This document shows, in pieces, positions 1 through 8,260 of a stretch of DNA of 39,766 nucleotides; the stretch's first letter is position 1; every line of letters starts with the position of its first letter. Below the pieces are notes generated by a model, which was not told the DNA's origin, searched no databases, and saw nothing but the letters and a program-made list of their open reading frames with translations. The DNA lies in assembly GCA_028280105.1 (NCBI GenBank), contig JANQML010000186.1, positions 1 through 39,766 on the forward strand, written 5' to 3'. This DNA comes from Desulfobacula sp. Its GTDB lineage: Bacteria > Desulfobacterota > Desulfobacteria > Desulfobacterales > Desulfobacteraceae. The position numbers and the translations under genes are program-made.

Positions 1-1109
1 TCTTTGCATGCCCCGCACAACGGTTCTCCCTGAAATAAATGTTTTGCCCGGTTAACACCCACAAAGAGCGGGGTAATCACGGCGCCGATGGGTCCGGAAT
101 AGGTATGGCCGTACGAGTGGCCTCCGATTTTTCCATAGGCCGGGCAGACATTCAGGCAGGCGGCGCAACGGATACAGTAAAGAATCTCTCTGAATTGGGG
201 ATCGGCCAGGATTTTAGACCGGCCGTTATCCAGGATCACCAGATGGAACTGATCCGGTCCGTCCAGCTCATCGTCGGTTCTCGGCCCTCCGATATAGCTG
301 ACATACCCGGCCATATTCTGGGCTGCCGCTCCCCTGGAAAGGAGCCGGAACAGGATATCATGGTCTGCCAGACTGGCAACAACCCGCTCCATTCCCATAA
401 AAACCATGTGGATTTTAGGCAGGGTGGTGGACATGCGGATATTGCCTTCATTGGATACGGTGGTGATATGCCCGGTTTCGGCACAGGCCAGGTTACAGCC
501 GGACAACCCCATATCTGCGGCAAGAAATTTTTCCCGCAGGGCTTTTCTGGCGGCCCGGGTGAGAACGGGCGGGTCGTCGCAATAGGGGATATTCAATTTT
601 TCCGAAAATAATTGCGCCACCTCCTTCCGGGTTTTGTGAATGGCCGGGGCAATAATGTGGGACGGGGTTTCTTCTGCCAGCTGGATAATATACTCACCCA
701 GATCGGTTTCATTGACCTCTATCCGGTTTTCCTCAAGGATGTCGTTTAGCCCGATCTCTTCGGTCACCATGGATTTGCCTTTGACCACCATCTTCACCCG
801 GTTCTGCCTGGCTACATCAAGGCAGTAGGCGGTTGCCGCTTTGGCATCTTCGGCAAAAAAGACCTTTCCGCCCCTGTCCCGGATTTTCCCGGCAAGGGTC
901 TGCAGCAGGATATCCAGGTGGTTGATGGCATATTCCCTTATTTCATGCCCTTTTTGCCTTAACTCCGGCCCTTCCGGCAGTTCCCGGTACATCCGGGCGG
1001 TGGCAGGCCCCAGCCGGTTTTGAACGTCGGAAAGCGCGTTTTGCAGGACCTCGTCACCCAGGGCATTTGACGCATGCTGTTTGTACAATTCTGTGGAAAT
1101 CTCACCCAT
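1..1109 (-). CDS. lutB: LutB-like iron-sulfur protein (LUD domain), partial at left edge
   Basis: Reading the minus strand from an ATG at 1109 gives an open frame of about 369 codons that leaves the window without a stop, so the C-terminus is missing. The frame begins MGEISTELYKQHA and contains the LUD-domain core followed by CIRCAACLNVCPAYG, the first ferredoxin-like 4Fe-4S motif, and then GHTYSGPIGAVITPL, which is typical of LutB/LldF. A second motif (LCGAC) starts at the edge. LutB is about 470 residues in characterised members, so roughly 100 residues are lost. It starts 10 bases after the lutA stop, with an AAGGA ribosome site. Known role: iron-sulfur subunit of the LutABC lactate oxidation system, passing electrons from lactate to the membrane. 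No LutC is seen here; it may lie beyond the left edge. The family assignment is firm; the exact substrate is inferred from the neighbouring transporter. Confidence 0.88.
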   Translation of the reverse strand, partial: MGEISTELYKQHASNALGDEVLQNALSDVQNRLGPATARMYRELPEGPELRQKGHEIREYAINHLDILLQTLAGKIRDRGGKVFFAEDAKAATAYCLDVARQNRVKMVVKGKSMVTEEIGLNDILEENRIEVNETDLGEYIIQLAEETPSHIIAPAIHKTRKEVAQLFSEKLNIPYCDDPPVLTRAARKALREKFLAADMGLSGCNLACAETGHITTVSNEGNIRMSTTLPKIHMVFMGMERVVASLADHDILFRLLSRGAAAQNMAGYVSYIGGPRTDDELDGPDQFHLVILDNGRSKILADPQFREILYCIRCAACLNVCPAYGKIGGHSYGHTYSGPIGAVITPLFVGVNRAKHLFQGEPLCGACK

Positions 1110-1119
1110 ATTTAATCCT

Positions 1120-1848
1120 TTATTGCGTCAGTAACCGGGCAATATGCATGGTCTGAACCGAAGAATTCCGCCGGCTGAGCATGCCCTGGATATTCATCAG
1201 GCAGCTAATGTCGCAGCCCACGACCACATCCACGTCTGCGGCAATGATATGGTCCACTTTTTCCTTAAGGATGGCACTTGATATATCTGCATATTTTACG
1301 GCAAAGGTGCCGCCGAAACCGCAGCATTTCTCAGACGCCTCCATTTCAACAAATTGAATATCCCTGATATGCCGGATCAGTTCTCTGGGTTGGGTCGCCA
1401 CCCCGAGATTCCTCAGAAGGTGGCAGGAATCATGATAGGTGACCCTTTTATTGAAAGATGCCCCCACATCGGTTATTCCCAGTATATCCACCAGATACTC
1501 CGTGAGTTCAAATACCCGGGTTCCGATCTGTTTTGCCCGTTCGTGCCAGGCCGACCCTTCCGTAAAAAGGGTGGGATATTGATGCCGGACCATATCCACG
1601 CAGGAACCTGAGGGACAGACAATGGGGCCGGAATCTTCAAAGACGTCGATAAAATGTTTGGCTGCGGTTTTTGCCTCGTTCCGGTATCCGGTGTTAAACG
1701 CGGGCTGTCCGCAGCAGGTCTGATCAAGCGGAATGTTGACAGGGATATCCAGTTTTTCAAACAGCTGAACCAGTGATTGCCCCACTTGCGGATACATGGC
1801 ATCCACCAGGCACTGGACAAATAAGGTAACGGGTTTATTCTTTTTCAC
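1120..1848 (-). CDS. lutA: LutA/GlcF-like Fe-S oxidoreductase, CCG domains
   Basis: A 242-residue protein with two cysteine-rich CCG domains: DQTCCGQPAFNTGY near residues 43-56 and SEKCCGFGGTFAVKY near residues 172-186. These are the signature of LutA, GlcF and heterodisulfide reductase subunit B-like proteins, and the length matches LutA (about 240). The start is GTG at 1848, chosen because the following MKKNKPVTLFVQCLVDAMYP aligns with the usual LutA N-terminus; no strong Shine-Dalgarno site is visible. It is followed directly by lutB and preceded by the TRAP genes on the same strand. In LutABC enzymes the CCG protein carries an iron-sulfur cluster used in oxidation of L-lactate to pyruvate. 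A role with glycolate or another 2-hydroxy acid is possible. Confidence 0.87.
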   Translation of the reverse strand: MKKNKPVTLFVQCLVDAMYPQVGQSLVQLFEKLDIPVNIPLDQTCCGQPAFNTGYRNEAKTAAKHFIDVFEDSGPIVCPSGSCVDMVRHQYPTLFTEGSAWHERAKQIGTRVFELTEYLVDILGITDVGASFNKRVTYHDSCHLLRNLGVATQPRELIRHIRDIQFVEMEASEKCCGFGGTFAVKYADISSAILKEKVDHIIAADVDVVVGCDISCLMNIQGMLSRRNSSVQTMHIARLLTQ

Positions 1849-1907
1849 GGGAAAGAGGGCCCTTTAATCTGTTAACATCTTAAGTTTTGCATACCATAGC
1901 AAAAAAT

Positions 1908-3293
1908 TTATCCGTATGCCACCGACGGCAGCCAGGTGACAAGCCATGGAAATATCATCACGATAAACAATCCGGTTAATTGCAATAAAATAAACGGCAC
2001 CACCCCTTTGTAGATATCCATCAGCATGATATCAGGGGATGTTACCCCTTTGAGATAGAAGATGGCAAACCCCACAGGCGGTGTTAAAAATGAGGTTTGA
2101 AGGCTGATGGCCACCAGGATTGCAAACCAGACCAGTTCCGGGTTGTCAATGGTCCCAAACCCGGAGATTTCAAGACCAAGACCGGAAACCACCGGAGAGA
2201 GGATGGGTAAAATGATCAGGGTGATTTCGATCCAGTCCAGAAAAAATCCCAGGAAAAAGACCATTATCAGTATCACGGTAATGATGCCGTACGGCCCGAA
2301 CGGAAGCACGTTGAAAGAGTTGGCGATAAACTCATCCCCTCCCAGCTCCCTTAATACCAGTGCAAAGCAGGTGGCCCCCACCAGGATGCCGAAGATATAG
2401 CCGGTAGTGTTAAAGGTATCCCGCAGGACTTTTTTAAAAATTTTAAGGTTTAACTTCCGATTGGCCATGGCCAGAATGATCGATCCGAGGGCACCGATTC
2501 CGCTGGCTTCGGTGGGTGTGGCAAGCCCGGCAAATATAGATCCGAGAACGGCCAAAATAAGGGCTGCCGTGGGCAGGATGGTCTTAAAAACCGCCCATAT
2601 CAATTTAAATTCCAGTTCCGGCCGGTCTTTGGCAAGGGGGGCGGTTTGCGGATATAAAAATCCGACAATAAGAATGTAGATCATGTAGAGGACGCCCAAA
2701 ATAATGCCCGGGAACAACGCACCCATGAACAGGTCTCCCACGGGCAGGCTCAACTGGTCCGCCATCATCACCAGCATGATACTGGGCGGAATCAGAATCC
2801 CGAGGGTGCCGGAGGCACAGACCGTTCCCAATGCCAGGGGCTTTGAGTATCCCTGGCCCAGCATGGCCGGCAGGGATAACAGCCCCAAAAGGACCACCGA
2901 TGCCCCTATAATGCCGGTGGCCGCCGCAAGAAGAATCCCGATCAGGGTGACGCTGATGGCAAGGCCGCCCCGGATTTTGCCGAACAATGCCTGCATGGCA
3001 ATCATCATTTTTTCTGCAATACCGGATTGGTCCAGCATCAGCCCCATGAAAATAAACATGGGCAATGCAATGAGAATCCAGTTGTACATAACCTTGTAAA
3101 GCCGGTTGACCACCAGGCCGATGGTCATAAAGTCTAGGCCGGTGATGGTACCGAACCAGATATCGGAACAATATCCGATCAGGGTAAAGAGCATGGCAAC
3201 CCCGCCCAGGATAAAGGCAATGGGATAACCGGTGAACAGCAGTCCGATGAAGCAGAGCATCATGCCGATAACCAGAATACCGTTAACATCCAT
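1908..3293 (-). CDS. dctM: TRAP transporter large membrane subunit (DctM)
   Basis: A 461-residue, very hydrophobic protein with about twelve predicted membrane segments and the DctM-family signature GTLGILIPPSIMLVMMA in the first half. DctM is the channel-forming subunit of tripartite ATP-independent periplasmic transporters, which use a sodium or proton gradient to import organic acids. The ATG at 3293 overlaps the end of dctQ by 11 bases, which suggests translational coupling. Gene order dctP-dctQ-dctM followed by lutA-lutB suggests that the imported acid is the Lut substrate, probably lactate or a related 2-hydroxy/2-keto acid. The 58 bases before lutA show no terminator, so the five genes are probably one transcript. 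Confidence 0.93.
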   Translation of the reverse strand: MDVNGILVIGMMLCFIGLLFTGYPIAFILGGVAMLFTLIGYCSDIWFGTITGLDFMTIGLVVNRLYKVMYNWILIALPMFIFMGLMLDQSGIAEKMMIAMQALFGKIRGGLAISVTLIGILLAAATGIIGASVVLLGLLSLPAMLGQGYSKPLALGTVCASGTLGILIPPSIMLVMMADQLSLPVGDLFMGALFPGIILGVLYMIYILIVGFLYPQTAPLAKDRPELEFKLIWAVFKTILPTAALILAVLGSIFAGLATPTEASGIGALGSIILAMANRKLNLKIFKKVLRDTFNTTGYIFGILVGATCFALVLRELGGDEFIANSFNVLPFGPYGIITVILIMVFFLGFFLDWIEITLIILPILSPVVSGLGLEISGFGTIDNPELVWFAILVAISLQTSFLTPPVGFAIFYLKGVTSPDIMLMDIYKGVVPFILLQLTGLFIVMIFPWLVTWLPSVAYG

Positions 3294-3825
3294 CAGATGG
3301 TTTCCCCAATCGGTTTTTAAGATAAGAGACAGCCCTGAATAGGCGGGACAGGGAGCCTAAAAACAATAGAAAAAATGAAACCGGTATGACCGATTTGATT
3401 GCCCACCGGTATCCCAGCCCCATGGGGGCGTCCGATCGTTCCCCCACCCGGAAGGACTCGGATACAAATTCAAGACTGTGAATGAAAAAGACAAAGGCAA
3501 TGGGCCATAGAAACAGGATGATTCCCAGGATTTCGATTACCTGTTTCGTCGGTTTTGACAGTCTTGAATGGACAATATCCAGGCGGATATGGGTATCTTT
3601 TACAAATGAATAGGAAATGCTCAACATGATAATTACGGCATACAGGTGCCACTGGATCTCTTCCAGCGCGACAAAGCTGGTTTGAAAGAGATAGCGAAGC
3701 ACGACCTGAACGAGAATCATGACAATTAACACGGCAGTCAGCCATGCCGCTTTATTGCCGATTCCAATGATCAGGCGGTCCGGAAAATTTGTTAACCCCT
3801 TTCCGGGTCTATCATCTTCGGTCAT
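3283..3825 (-). CDS. dctQ: TRAP transporter small membrane subunit (DctQ)
   Basis: A 180-residue protein with four hydrophobic segments, at about residues 26-46, 62-80, 100-118 and 142-162, which is the usual DctQ topology and length. It contains the common DctQ pattern of LRYLFQTSF then EEIQWHLYAVIIML, where the acidic-Trp region follows the first helix. DctQ pairs with DctM to form the membrane part of a TRAP transporter. It lies 19 bases after the dctP stop and overlaps dctM by 11 bases, so it is clearly part of the same operon. Sequence conservation in this family is low, so the call rests on topology and position as much as on motifs. Confidence 0.9.
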   Translation of the reverse strand: MTEDDRPGKGLTNFPDRLIIGIGNKAAWLTAVLIVMILVQVVLRYLFQTSFVALEEIQWHLYAVIIMLSISYSFVKDTHIRLDIVHSRLSKPTKQVIEILGIILFLWPIAFVFFIHSLEFVSESFRVGERSDAPMGLGYRWAIKSVIPVSFFLLFLGSLSRLFRAVSYLKNRLGKPSDGC

Positions 3826-3844
3826 TATTCCGGCCTTTTAGATT

Positions 3845-4915
3845 CTATTGTTTGGTGTTTCGGGGGAGAAAACCCAGGTTTTTCCAATACGCGTATTCCG
3901 CTCTGAACGCTGACATATCTTCCCATATTTTTTTGAATGCCGGACTGTTCTGACTCTGCTCTTTTGCCACTTCTTCCCAGGTTGTCTTGAATAATGCCAG
4001 CATCTCATCAGACCAGTACATGTTTTTAACCCCCCGGTTTTCGACGTTCTCTTTGATGGCTTTTCCCTGGATGGCTTCGCAATAGGCCAGGGTCCGGACG
4101 ATGTTCGCCTTTGTAACCACTTCGAGCAGGGCCTGTTGGGATTCGGACATACTGTTCCAGGTCTCTTTGTTAATCAGCAGTTCAAGCAGGGTGGCCTGCT
4201 GATGCCAACCCGGATAATAGTTGTATTTAACCACTTTGTAAAACCCCAGTTTCTGGTCAATGGCGGGGAACGAAAATTCCGTTGCATCAATGACCCCTTT
4301 TTCAAGCGCCTGGAAGATTTCTCCGGCCGGCAGAAGGCTGACCGAAACCCCCAGTTTCTGCATCACTTTTCCGCCCAGCCCGAAAAACCGCATTTTCAAG
4401 CCTTTAAGGTCTTCGGGACCGTTGATGGGTTTGCTGAACCAACCGGATGTTTCCGGCGAGATAACGGCATAGGGCAGCACCTTTACATGGTAACCGGCAT
4501 TATCATACATTTCCTGGTAAAGCTTGAGGCCGTTGCCGTTGTATAACCAGGCCAGATACTCCGCCGCTTCCGGGCCGAAGGGAATGGCGGAGAAAAGGGC
4601 GGCTTCAGGAATTTTTCCCTGCCAGTATGCACCGGACCCGAAACCGGCATTCACTTTTCCCGAGGAGACAGCACTTAATATCTCAAACGCAGGAACCAGT
4701 TTTCCCGGTTCATAATATTTGATTCGGATCGTTCCGTTGCTTGCGGCATTGATCTCCTCTGCCAAGACCGGTATCGTGTCCCCTAGCACCGGCAGAGACG
4801 TCGCAAAACAAAGCGGGGTCTTTAGCAGTATTTTTTTCTCTGCCGCCTGGATGGAAAAAGTCATGGCCAAAATGATACCAAGGGTAATCACGGTCAATTT
4901 GATGGCGTTTTTCAT
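3845..4915 (-). CDS. dctP: TRAP transporter periplasmic binding protein, lactate/2-keto acid type (DctP)
   Basis: A 356-residue protein with a signal peptide at about residues 1-24 (charged MKNAIK, hydrophobic core, then SIQAA). The mature part has the DctP fold features LKGLKMRFFGLGGKVMQKLG, LLPAGEIFQALEKGVIDATE and YYPGWHQQ. The last two resemble TakP and the Thermus lactate-binding protein, which bind 2-keto or 2-hydroxy acids, rather than C4-dicarboxylate DctP. The ATG at 4915 follows a GGAGG at 4922-4926. It is the first gene of the dctPQM-lutAB cassette and lies behind a promoter overlapped by a regulator-like site. Family assignment is firm; the ligand as lactate or a close relative is an inference from similarity and context. 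Confidence 0.9.
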   Translation of the reverse strand: MKNAIKLTVITLGIILAMTFSIQAAEKKILLKTPLCFATSLPVLGDTIPVLAEEINAASNGTIRIKYYEPGKLVPAFEILSAVSSGKVNAGFGSGAYWQGKIPEAALFSAIPFGPEAAEYLAWLYNGNGLKLYQEMYDNAGYHVKVLPYAVISPETSGWFSKPINGPEDLKGLKMRFFGLGGKVMQKLGVSVSLLPAGEIFQALEKGVIDATEFSFPAIDQKLGFYKVVKYNYYPGWHQQATLLELLINKETWNSMSESQQALLEVVTKANIVRTLAYCEAIQGKAIKENVENRGVKNMYWSDEMLALFKTTWEEVAKEQSQNSPAFKKIWEDMSAFRAEYAYWKNLGFLPRNTKQ

Positions 4916-4971
4916 GGGATACCTCCGTTTGTGCTGTTTAAATCATTTCAAAACAATAGTTTGGTCTGATA

Positions 4972-5000
4972 CCCATACCAGGAACATTGTTTCAAGTCAA
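4972..5000 (-). promoter_or_regulatory. Candidate sigma-70-like promoter of the dctPQM-lutAB operon, overlapped by a TGGT/ACCA site
   Basis: On the minus strand TTGACT (5000-4995) is separated by 17 bases from TATGGG (4977-4972), 57 bases before the dctP start. The -10 region lies inside an imperfect palindrome with TGGT at 4962-4965 and TACCA at 4976-4980, so a bound regulator would cover the promoter. Prediction from consensus only. Confidence 0.45.
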
Positions 5001-5122
5001 GGTGAACCCAATTGTTGAAATTAAATTTATATATATAAGAAAATATCTAAATTTATTAAAAAATAAGTATGGATTTTTAAATTAAGGCAACGTATGATTC
5101 AAAGCAAAAAATTGTACGTTGT

Positions 5123-5133
5123 TGGTCATACCA
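5123..5133. promoter_or_regulatory. Candidate FadR/LldR-type operator TGGTCATACCA
   Basis: TGGT-CAT-ACCA is a palindrome with the TGGT-N3-ACCA half-site spacing known for operators of the FadR subfamily of GntR regulators, including LldR. It sits between the divergent dctP operon and the fadR-like gene, which suggests control of the operon, the regulator, or both. Not experimentally shown here. Confidence 0.5.
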
Positions 5134-5149
5134 CAGATCGGTTGCTTTG

Positions 5150-5177
5150 TTGACAAATCCGGGTATGGTTTGATATT
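5150..5177 (+). promoter_or_regulatory. Candidate promoter of the FadR-type regulator gene
   Basis: TTGACA at 5150-5155 is followed after 16 bases by GATATT at 5172-5177, 75 bases before the GTG start of the regulator. The -35 box is a perfect match, the -10 box matches 4 of 6. Confidence 0.4.
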
Positions 5178-5251
5178 CCTTCTAACAACAATAAGCTGTC
5201 TTTCCAAAACTTATAAATGGCGATCAATTTTTTCTACAGGATCCAAATATC

Positions 5252-5968
5252 GTGTTTAAAAAGATAAAGTTGCAAAAGATCAGTGAGGAGATCGCTGAAC
5301 AGATTCGAAATCTGATCAAGGACGGGAAATTACAACCCGGGGAAAAATTGCCCCCGGAGCGGGCCTTCTCGGAAATGCTGGGTGTGGGCCGCTCCTCTTT
5401 GAGAGAAGCCATCAATATTCTTGAAACCCAGGGCTTTGTAGAGATCAAAAAAAGGCAGGGGCTTTACATCCGCAGTCTTGGCACCTCTATTATATCCGAT
5501 CCGCTGCGCCAGATCCTTGAGGAAGACAAAAATCAATTGATTCAGCTTTATGAAGTCCGGAAAGATATTGAAATGGCTTCGGCCTATGCAGCGGCAAGCC
5601 ACCGCACAACGGCGAATCTTGAAAAAATGAGGCAGCCCATCGAAAATATGAAATCCGGGCTGAAAACCTTTTCATTGAAACTCAGTGATGACCTTAACTT
5701 CCATCTGGCGATCGCCCAGTCCGGCAACAACATATTCAGAAGCCATATTCTTAAAAATATTTTTGATATTTCCAGGGAAAATCTCTCATATGTCAGAGAT
5801 ACCATCACGAGTGAAAAAAAATATATTTCCAGCCTGTTGAAACAACACCGCGACATATACACTGCCATTGAAAAAAAGGATCCAACAACGGCACGGGACA
5901 AAATGGCCGAGCATTTGGTCTGGGTTGAAAAAAAATGGAACCTTTTTATAGATGGGGGCGGCGAATGA
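5252..5968 (+). CDS. FadR/LldR-type GntR-family transcriptional regulator
   Basis: A 238-residue protein. Residues about 10-75 form a GntR winged helix (AEQIRNLIKDGKLQPGEKLP, then ERAFSEMLGVGRSSLREAIN). The rest is an all-helical FCD effector domain, seen in RKDIEMASAYAAA and DLNFHLAIAQSGNN, where Asp and His residues usually bind a metal that holds an organic acid. The start is GTG at 5252; there is only a weak AGGA upstream. It is divergent from the dctPQM-lutAB operon and a TGGT-N3-ACCA site lies between them. By analogy with LldR, PdhR and LutR it probably represses the uptake and oxidation genes until lactate or a related acid is present. Effector and direction of control are inferred. 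Confidence 0.9.
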   Translation: MFKKIKLQKISEEIAEQIRNLIKDGKLQPGEKLPPERAFSEMLGVGRSSLREAINILETQGFVEIKKRQGLYIRSLGTSIISDPLRQILEEDKNQLIQLYEVRKDIEMASAYAAASHRTTANLEKMRQPIENMKSGLKTFSLKLSDDLNFHLAIAQSGNNIFRSHILKNIFDISRENLSYVRDTITSEKKYISSLLKQHRDIYTAIEKKDPTTARDKMAEHLVWVEKKWNLFIDGGGE

Positions 5969-5973
5969 AACCC

Positions 5974-5995
5974 CGGCCCGGAACTGCCCGGGCCG
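5974..5995. terminator. GC-rich hairpin between convergent fadR-type gene and cooC
   Basis: An 8-bp perfect stem, CGGCCCGG (5974-5981) with CCGGGCCG (5988-5995), and a 6-base loop, placed between two convergent genes. No long T-run follows on either strand, so termination strength is uncertain. Confidence 0.45.
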
Positions 5996-6010
5996 TTCGG
6001 TTACCCTGTA

Positions 6011-6793
6011 TTATTTTGCCAGATCCAGCAACTTTTGAGTGACCTGTTTGAGTTCCTCGGGCATGGCGGCTACATCGTCAAAGGGCCTTGACCCGTCTCT
6101 GTCCGAGGCCGTTATCTCATCCACTTCAGGTATATACCCTAAAATTTCATAATCCGGCATGCTTTCACGGATCAGTTGTCTGTCTGCTTCGGATCTGATC
6201 CGGTTTCCGAGAATAAGAATCTTTTTAATCCCGATATCCCGGCCCAGTTTTTTGATTTTATCCGCGGCCACCCGGCTGCGTTTTCCCGGGTTCACGACGA
6301 TTATCAGGGCATCCACAGAACCGGATGTGGCTCTTCCAAGATGCTCGACCCCGGCTTCCATATCCATGACCACCACCTCGTTTCTCGCAAGAACCAGGTG
6401 ATTCATCAATGCCTTTAAAATCGTTGACTCCGGGCAGATGCAACCGGAGCCTCCCTGCTGGACCGTGCCCATGACCAGAAGCCTGACCCCGTCTTTTTCA
6501 ATGGAGAACCGGTCGGGAATATCGTCGACCTTTGGATTCAGAGTAAAGAATCCCCCCATGGTTCCGGGGGTTGCACCGGTGCGCTCGGCGATCAGATCGG
6601 ATAATTCCGAGACCGGTGTGATGGGTTCAGTCTCATCAATGCCGAGACCGGCTGCCAGATTGGCCACCGGATCCGCATCAATGGCGATGACTTTGGTATC
6701 TCTATTTAAAGCGGCAATGGATCTTGCAATCAGGGCGGTCAAAGTGGTTTTCCCCACCCCGCCTTTTCCGCCGACAGCTATTTTTAAACTCAA
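6011..6793 (-). CDS. cooC: CooC-type carbon monoxide dehydrogenase nickel-insertion ATPase
   Basis: A 260-residue MinD/NifH-like ATPase. The deviant Walker A motif GGKGGVGKTT is at residues 8-17, AIDADP follows at about 37-42, and GCICPES contains the Cys-X-Cys pair (Cys118 and Cys120) that in CooC binds metal at the dimer interface. VVVMDMEAGVEHLGR is the expected Walker B/switch region. CooC uses ATP hydrolysis to mature the nickel-containing C-cluster of CO dehydrogenase. Some paralogues (AcsF) serve the A-cluster of acetyl-CoA synthase, so which enzyme it serves is not certain. It starts 13 bases after the stop of the 103-residue unknown gene and is the last gene on this strand before the convergent regulator. 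Confidence 0.93.
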   Translation of the reverse strand: MSLKIAVGGKGGVGKTTLTALIARSIAALNRDTKVIAIDADPVANLAAGLGIDETEPITPVSELSDLIAERTGATPGTMGGFFTLNPKVDDIPDRFSIEKDGVRLLVMGTVQQGGSGCICPESTILKALMNHLVLARNEVVVMDMEAGVEHLGRATSGSVDALIIVVNPGKRSRVAADKIKKLGRDIGIKKILILGNRIRSEADRQLIRESMPDYEILGYIPEVDEITASDRDGSRPFDDVAAMPEELKQVTQKLLDLAK

Positions 6794-6806
6794 TGGATTT
6801 CTCCTG

Positions 6807-7118
6807 TTACATGGTGATGGTCTCTAAAATGGTCCCTTTTTCATCCAGCAGATAGACCGTATGCCCGTTTTTTTGGGCCACATCCAGCAGGTCGTCTTCT
6901 ATAACCGCCTGAACCGAGTATGACCCGTTAAACAGATCTTTTGGCATCAGTTTAAAGCAGTCTTGAGCATCTTCTTTGGTCCTGAAAGCGGGAATAAATT
7001 TTTCATTGGTCTTGTCGTCCGAGAATCCGACAAATTGTTCCGTGTCGGTCAGAGGATCCTGAATGATGATATAATACCAATTTTCATCTGTTGGTGATGT
7101 GCCGGTAAAATTTTTCAA
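6807..7118 (-). CDS. Unknown 103-residue protein co-transcribed with cooC
   Basis: I do not recognise the family. The protein is soluble, acidic and has no signal peptide, membrane segment or cysteine motif; its only cysteine is in DAQDCFKLM. It looks like a small alpha/beta domain: a strand-rich start (ENWYYIIIQDPLTDTEQFVGF), a central stretch FIPAFRTKEDAQDCF, then a run ending VYLLDEKGTILETITM. The start appears to be TTG at 7118 with GAGG ten bases upstream; the nearby ATG at 7124 hits a stop after two codons. The stop lies 13 bases before cooC and the gene follows the acs terminator, so the two genes form a small unit. A role in CODH/ACS maturation or regulation is only a guess by association. 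Confidence 0.75.
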   Translation of the reverse strand: MKNFTGTSPTDENWYYIIIQDPLTDTEQFVGFSDDKTNEKFIPAFRTKEDAQDCFKLMPKDLFNGSYSVQAVIEDDLLDVAQKNGHTVYLLDEKGTILETITM

Positions 7119-7248
7119 TTCATCTGTTCCTCGTTATAAGGTTCATCTTAATATAAGTTCGATTTATATAAAATTTATACAAAAAAAAGGCCTAACTATC
7201 AATACCCCTGAGAAATGAACGCAGGGACGGGTTTTTAAGGAAACCAAC

Positions 7249-7276
7249 AAAAAACCCCTGCCCAAAAGAGCAGGGG
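7249..7276 (-). terminator. Rho-independent terminator after acsE
   Basis: On the minus strand, CCCCTGC (7276-7270) pairs with GCAGGGG (7261-7255), followed by a run of T (complement of 7249-7254). It ends the acsD-cooS-acsB-acsC-acsE transcript and separates it from the cooC unit. Confidence 0.8.
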
Positions 7277-7306
7277 AGTGTAAAGATCCGGTTGCTTTAA
7301 ATCGGA

Positions 7307-8221
7307 TTAAATTTCAAGCCACGAGTCAGAGTACAGGGCTTCGCCCATGATGACCTTATAGGTTTTTGCATAATCCTGTAATTCTTTGCTCAGACCGTCG
7401 ATATCCGGTGTATCCCCGTCCATCATGCCCCAGATCAGACCGGTAATGTCGTCGCGTTCTCCTTTGGCTATGGCTGTCAGTTGTTTGTCCAGCGGATCGG
7501 CAATGACGGATTTCATACCGTATTTCCACAGCATCACCATGTAGGTCTGGTTCAGAATACCCCGCAGGTGCTCCGGCGGTCCGTTTGAAATATTGGAAAG
7601 GCCACAGGTGGATTTGGCTCCCGGAGCCATATCATCAAGCATCATCTGGAAATTCATAAGGCTCATCAGCTGCTGCTGCTGAATATTAACAGGGGTAACA
7701 ATGCCGTCCACCCAGATTCTCTCATTTTCAACGCCTGCCTCATTGGCAAAATAAATCAGCTCAACCGCAAGGGCCGCTCTTTCGTTTTCATCCCGTGGAA
7801 GTCCGTCCGGGCCCCACATCAGGGCAACGAAATCCGCATCATATTCAACAGCCAGGGGAACCATTTTTTCGTATCTTTCCGGGCGGGCCATGATAGAGTT
7901 GATAATATGGGGTTTGTCAGCCGGTTTACAGACTTTGAGACCGGCTTCAATGGCCTCAATGTTAGAGGTATCCAGAAGCAGGGGCATTCCCGGAACCGCT
8001 TCCTGGACCACGTTTACCACCCATGGCATCAGCTCTGTACCGAATTTTTTGGCCGGCCCCAGGTTGATGTCGATATAATCCATGCCCAACTCTTTCTGAC
8101 GAACCACCTCTTCCTGAATGGGATCTGGGTTCCGTTTTGCAGGGTCAGGCTCTTTGAACTCTTTTCCGATAATCCTGGAAATAACGTTCAGACTTTCTCC
8201 AAAGAGAATCATGTTCTCCAT
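7307..8221 (-). CDS. acsE: Methyltetrahydrofolate:corrinoid/iron-sulfur protein methyltransferase
   Basis: A 304-residue pterin-binding TIM-barrel protein. Diagnostic stretches are FGESLNVIS at residues 7-15, DYIDINLGPAKK at about 49-60, LLLDTSNIEAIEAG and CGLSNISNGPPEHLR. The conserved Asp and Asn of pterin-binding methyltransferases are in DINLG and SNISN. AcsE moves the methyl group between methyl-THF and cob(I)amide of the AcsCD corrinoid protein, linking the folate and carbonyl branches of the Wood-Ljungdahl pathway. The length is close to characterised AcsE (about 262) with some extension. It follows acsC on the same strand, across an 85-base gap containing a perfect 12-bp hairpin, and is the last gene before a terminator. 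Confidence 0.93.
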   Translation of the reverse strand: MENMILFGESLNVISRIIGKEFKEPDPAKRNPDPIQEEVVRQKELGMDYIDINLGPAKKFGTELMPWVVNVVQEAVPGMPLLLDTSNIEAIEAGLKVCKPADKPHIINSIMARPERYEKMVPLAVEYDADFVALMWGPDGLPRDENERAALAVELIYFANEAGVENERIWVDGIVTPVNIQQQQLMSLMNFQMMLDDMAPGAKSTCGLSNISNGPPEHLRGILNQTYMVMLWKYGMKSVIADPLDKQLTAIAKGERDDITGLIWGMMDGDTPDIDGLSKELQDYAKTYKVIMGEALYSDSWLEI

Positions 8222-8260
8222 GTTCTTCTCCTTTAAAATGCTATAATTTATAATGTTGTA

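Larger units (their letters stand above)
4916..5251. other. Divergent control region between dctP and the FadR-type regulator gene
   Basis: This 336-base AT-rich stretch holds no gene. It contains a candidate promoter for dctP on the minus strand, a candidate promoter for the regulator gene on the plus strand, and at least one TGGT-N3-ACCA palindrome typical of FadR/LldR-type operators. These are listed separately. Confidence 0.7.

Noticed and set aside
1-1109. Plus-strand open frames of 190, 62 and 60 codons at the left edge
   Set aside because: They are shadows of the lutB frame on the minus strand, which has clear ferredoxin and LUD motifs.
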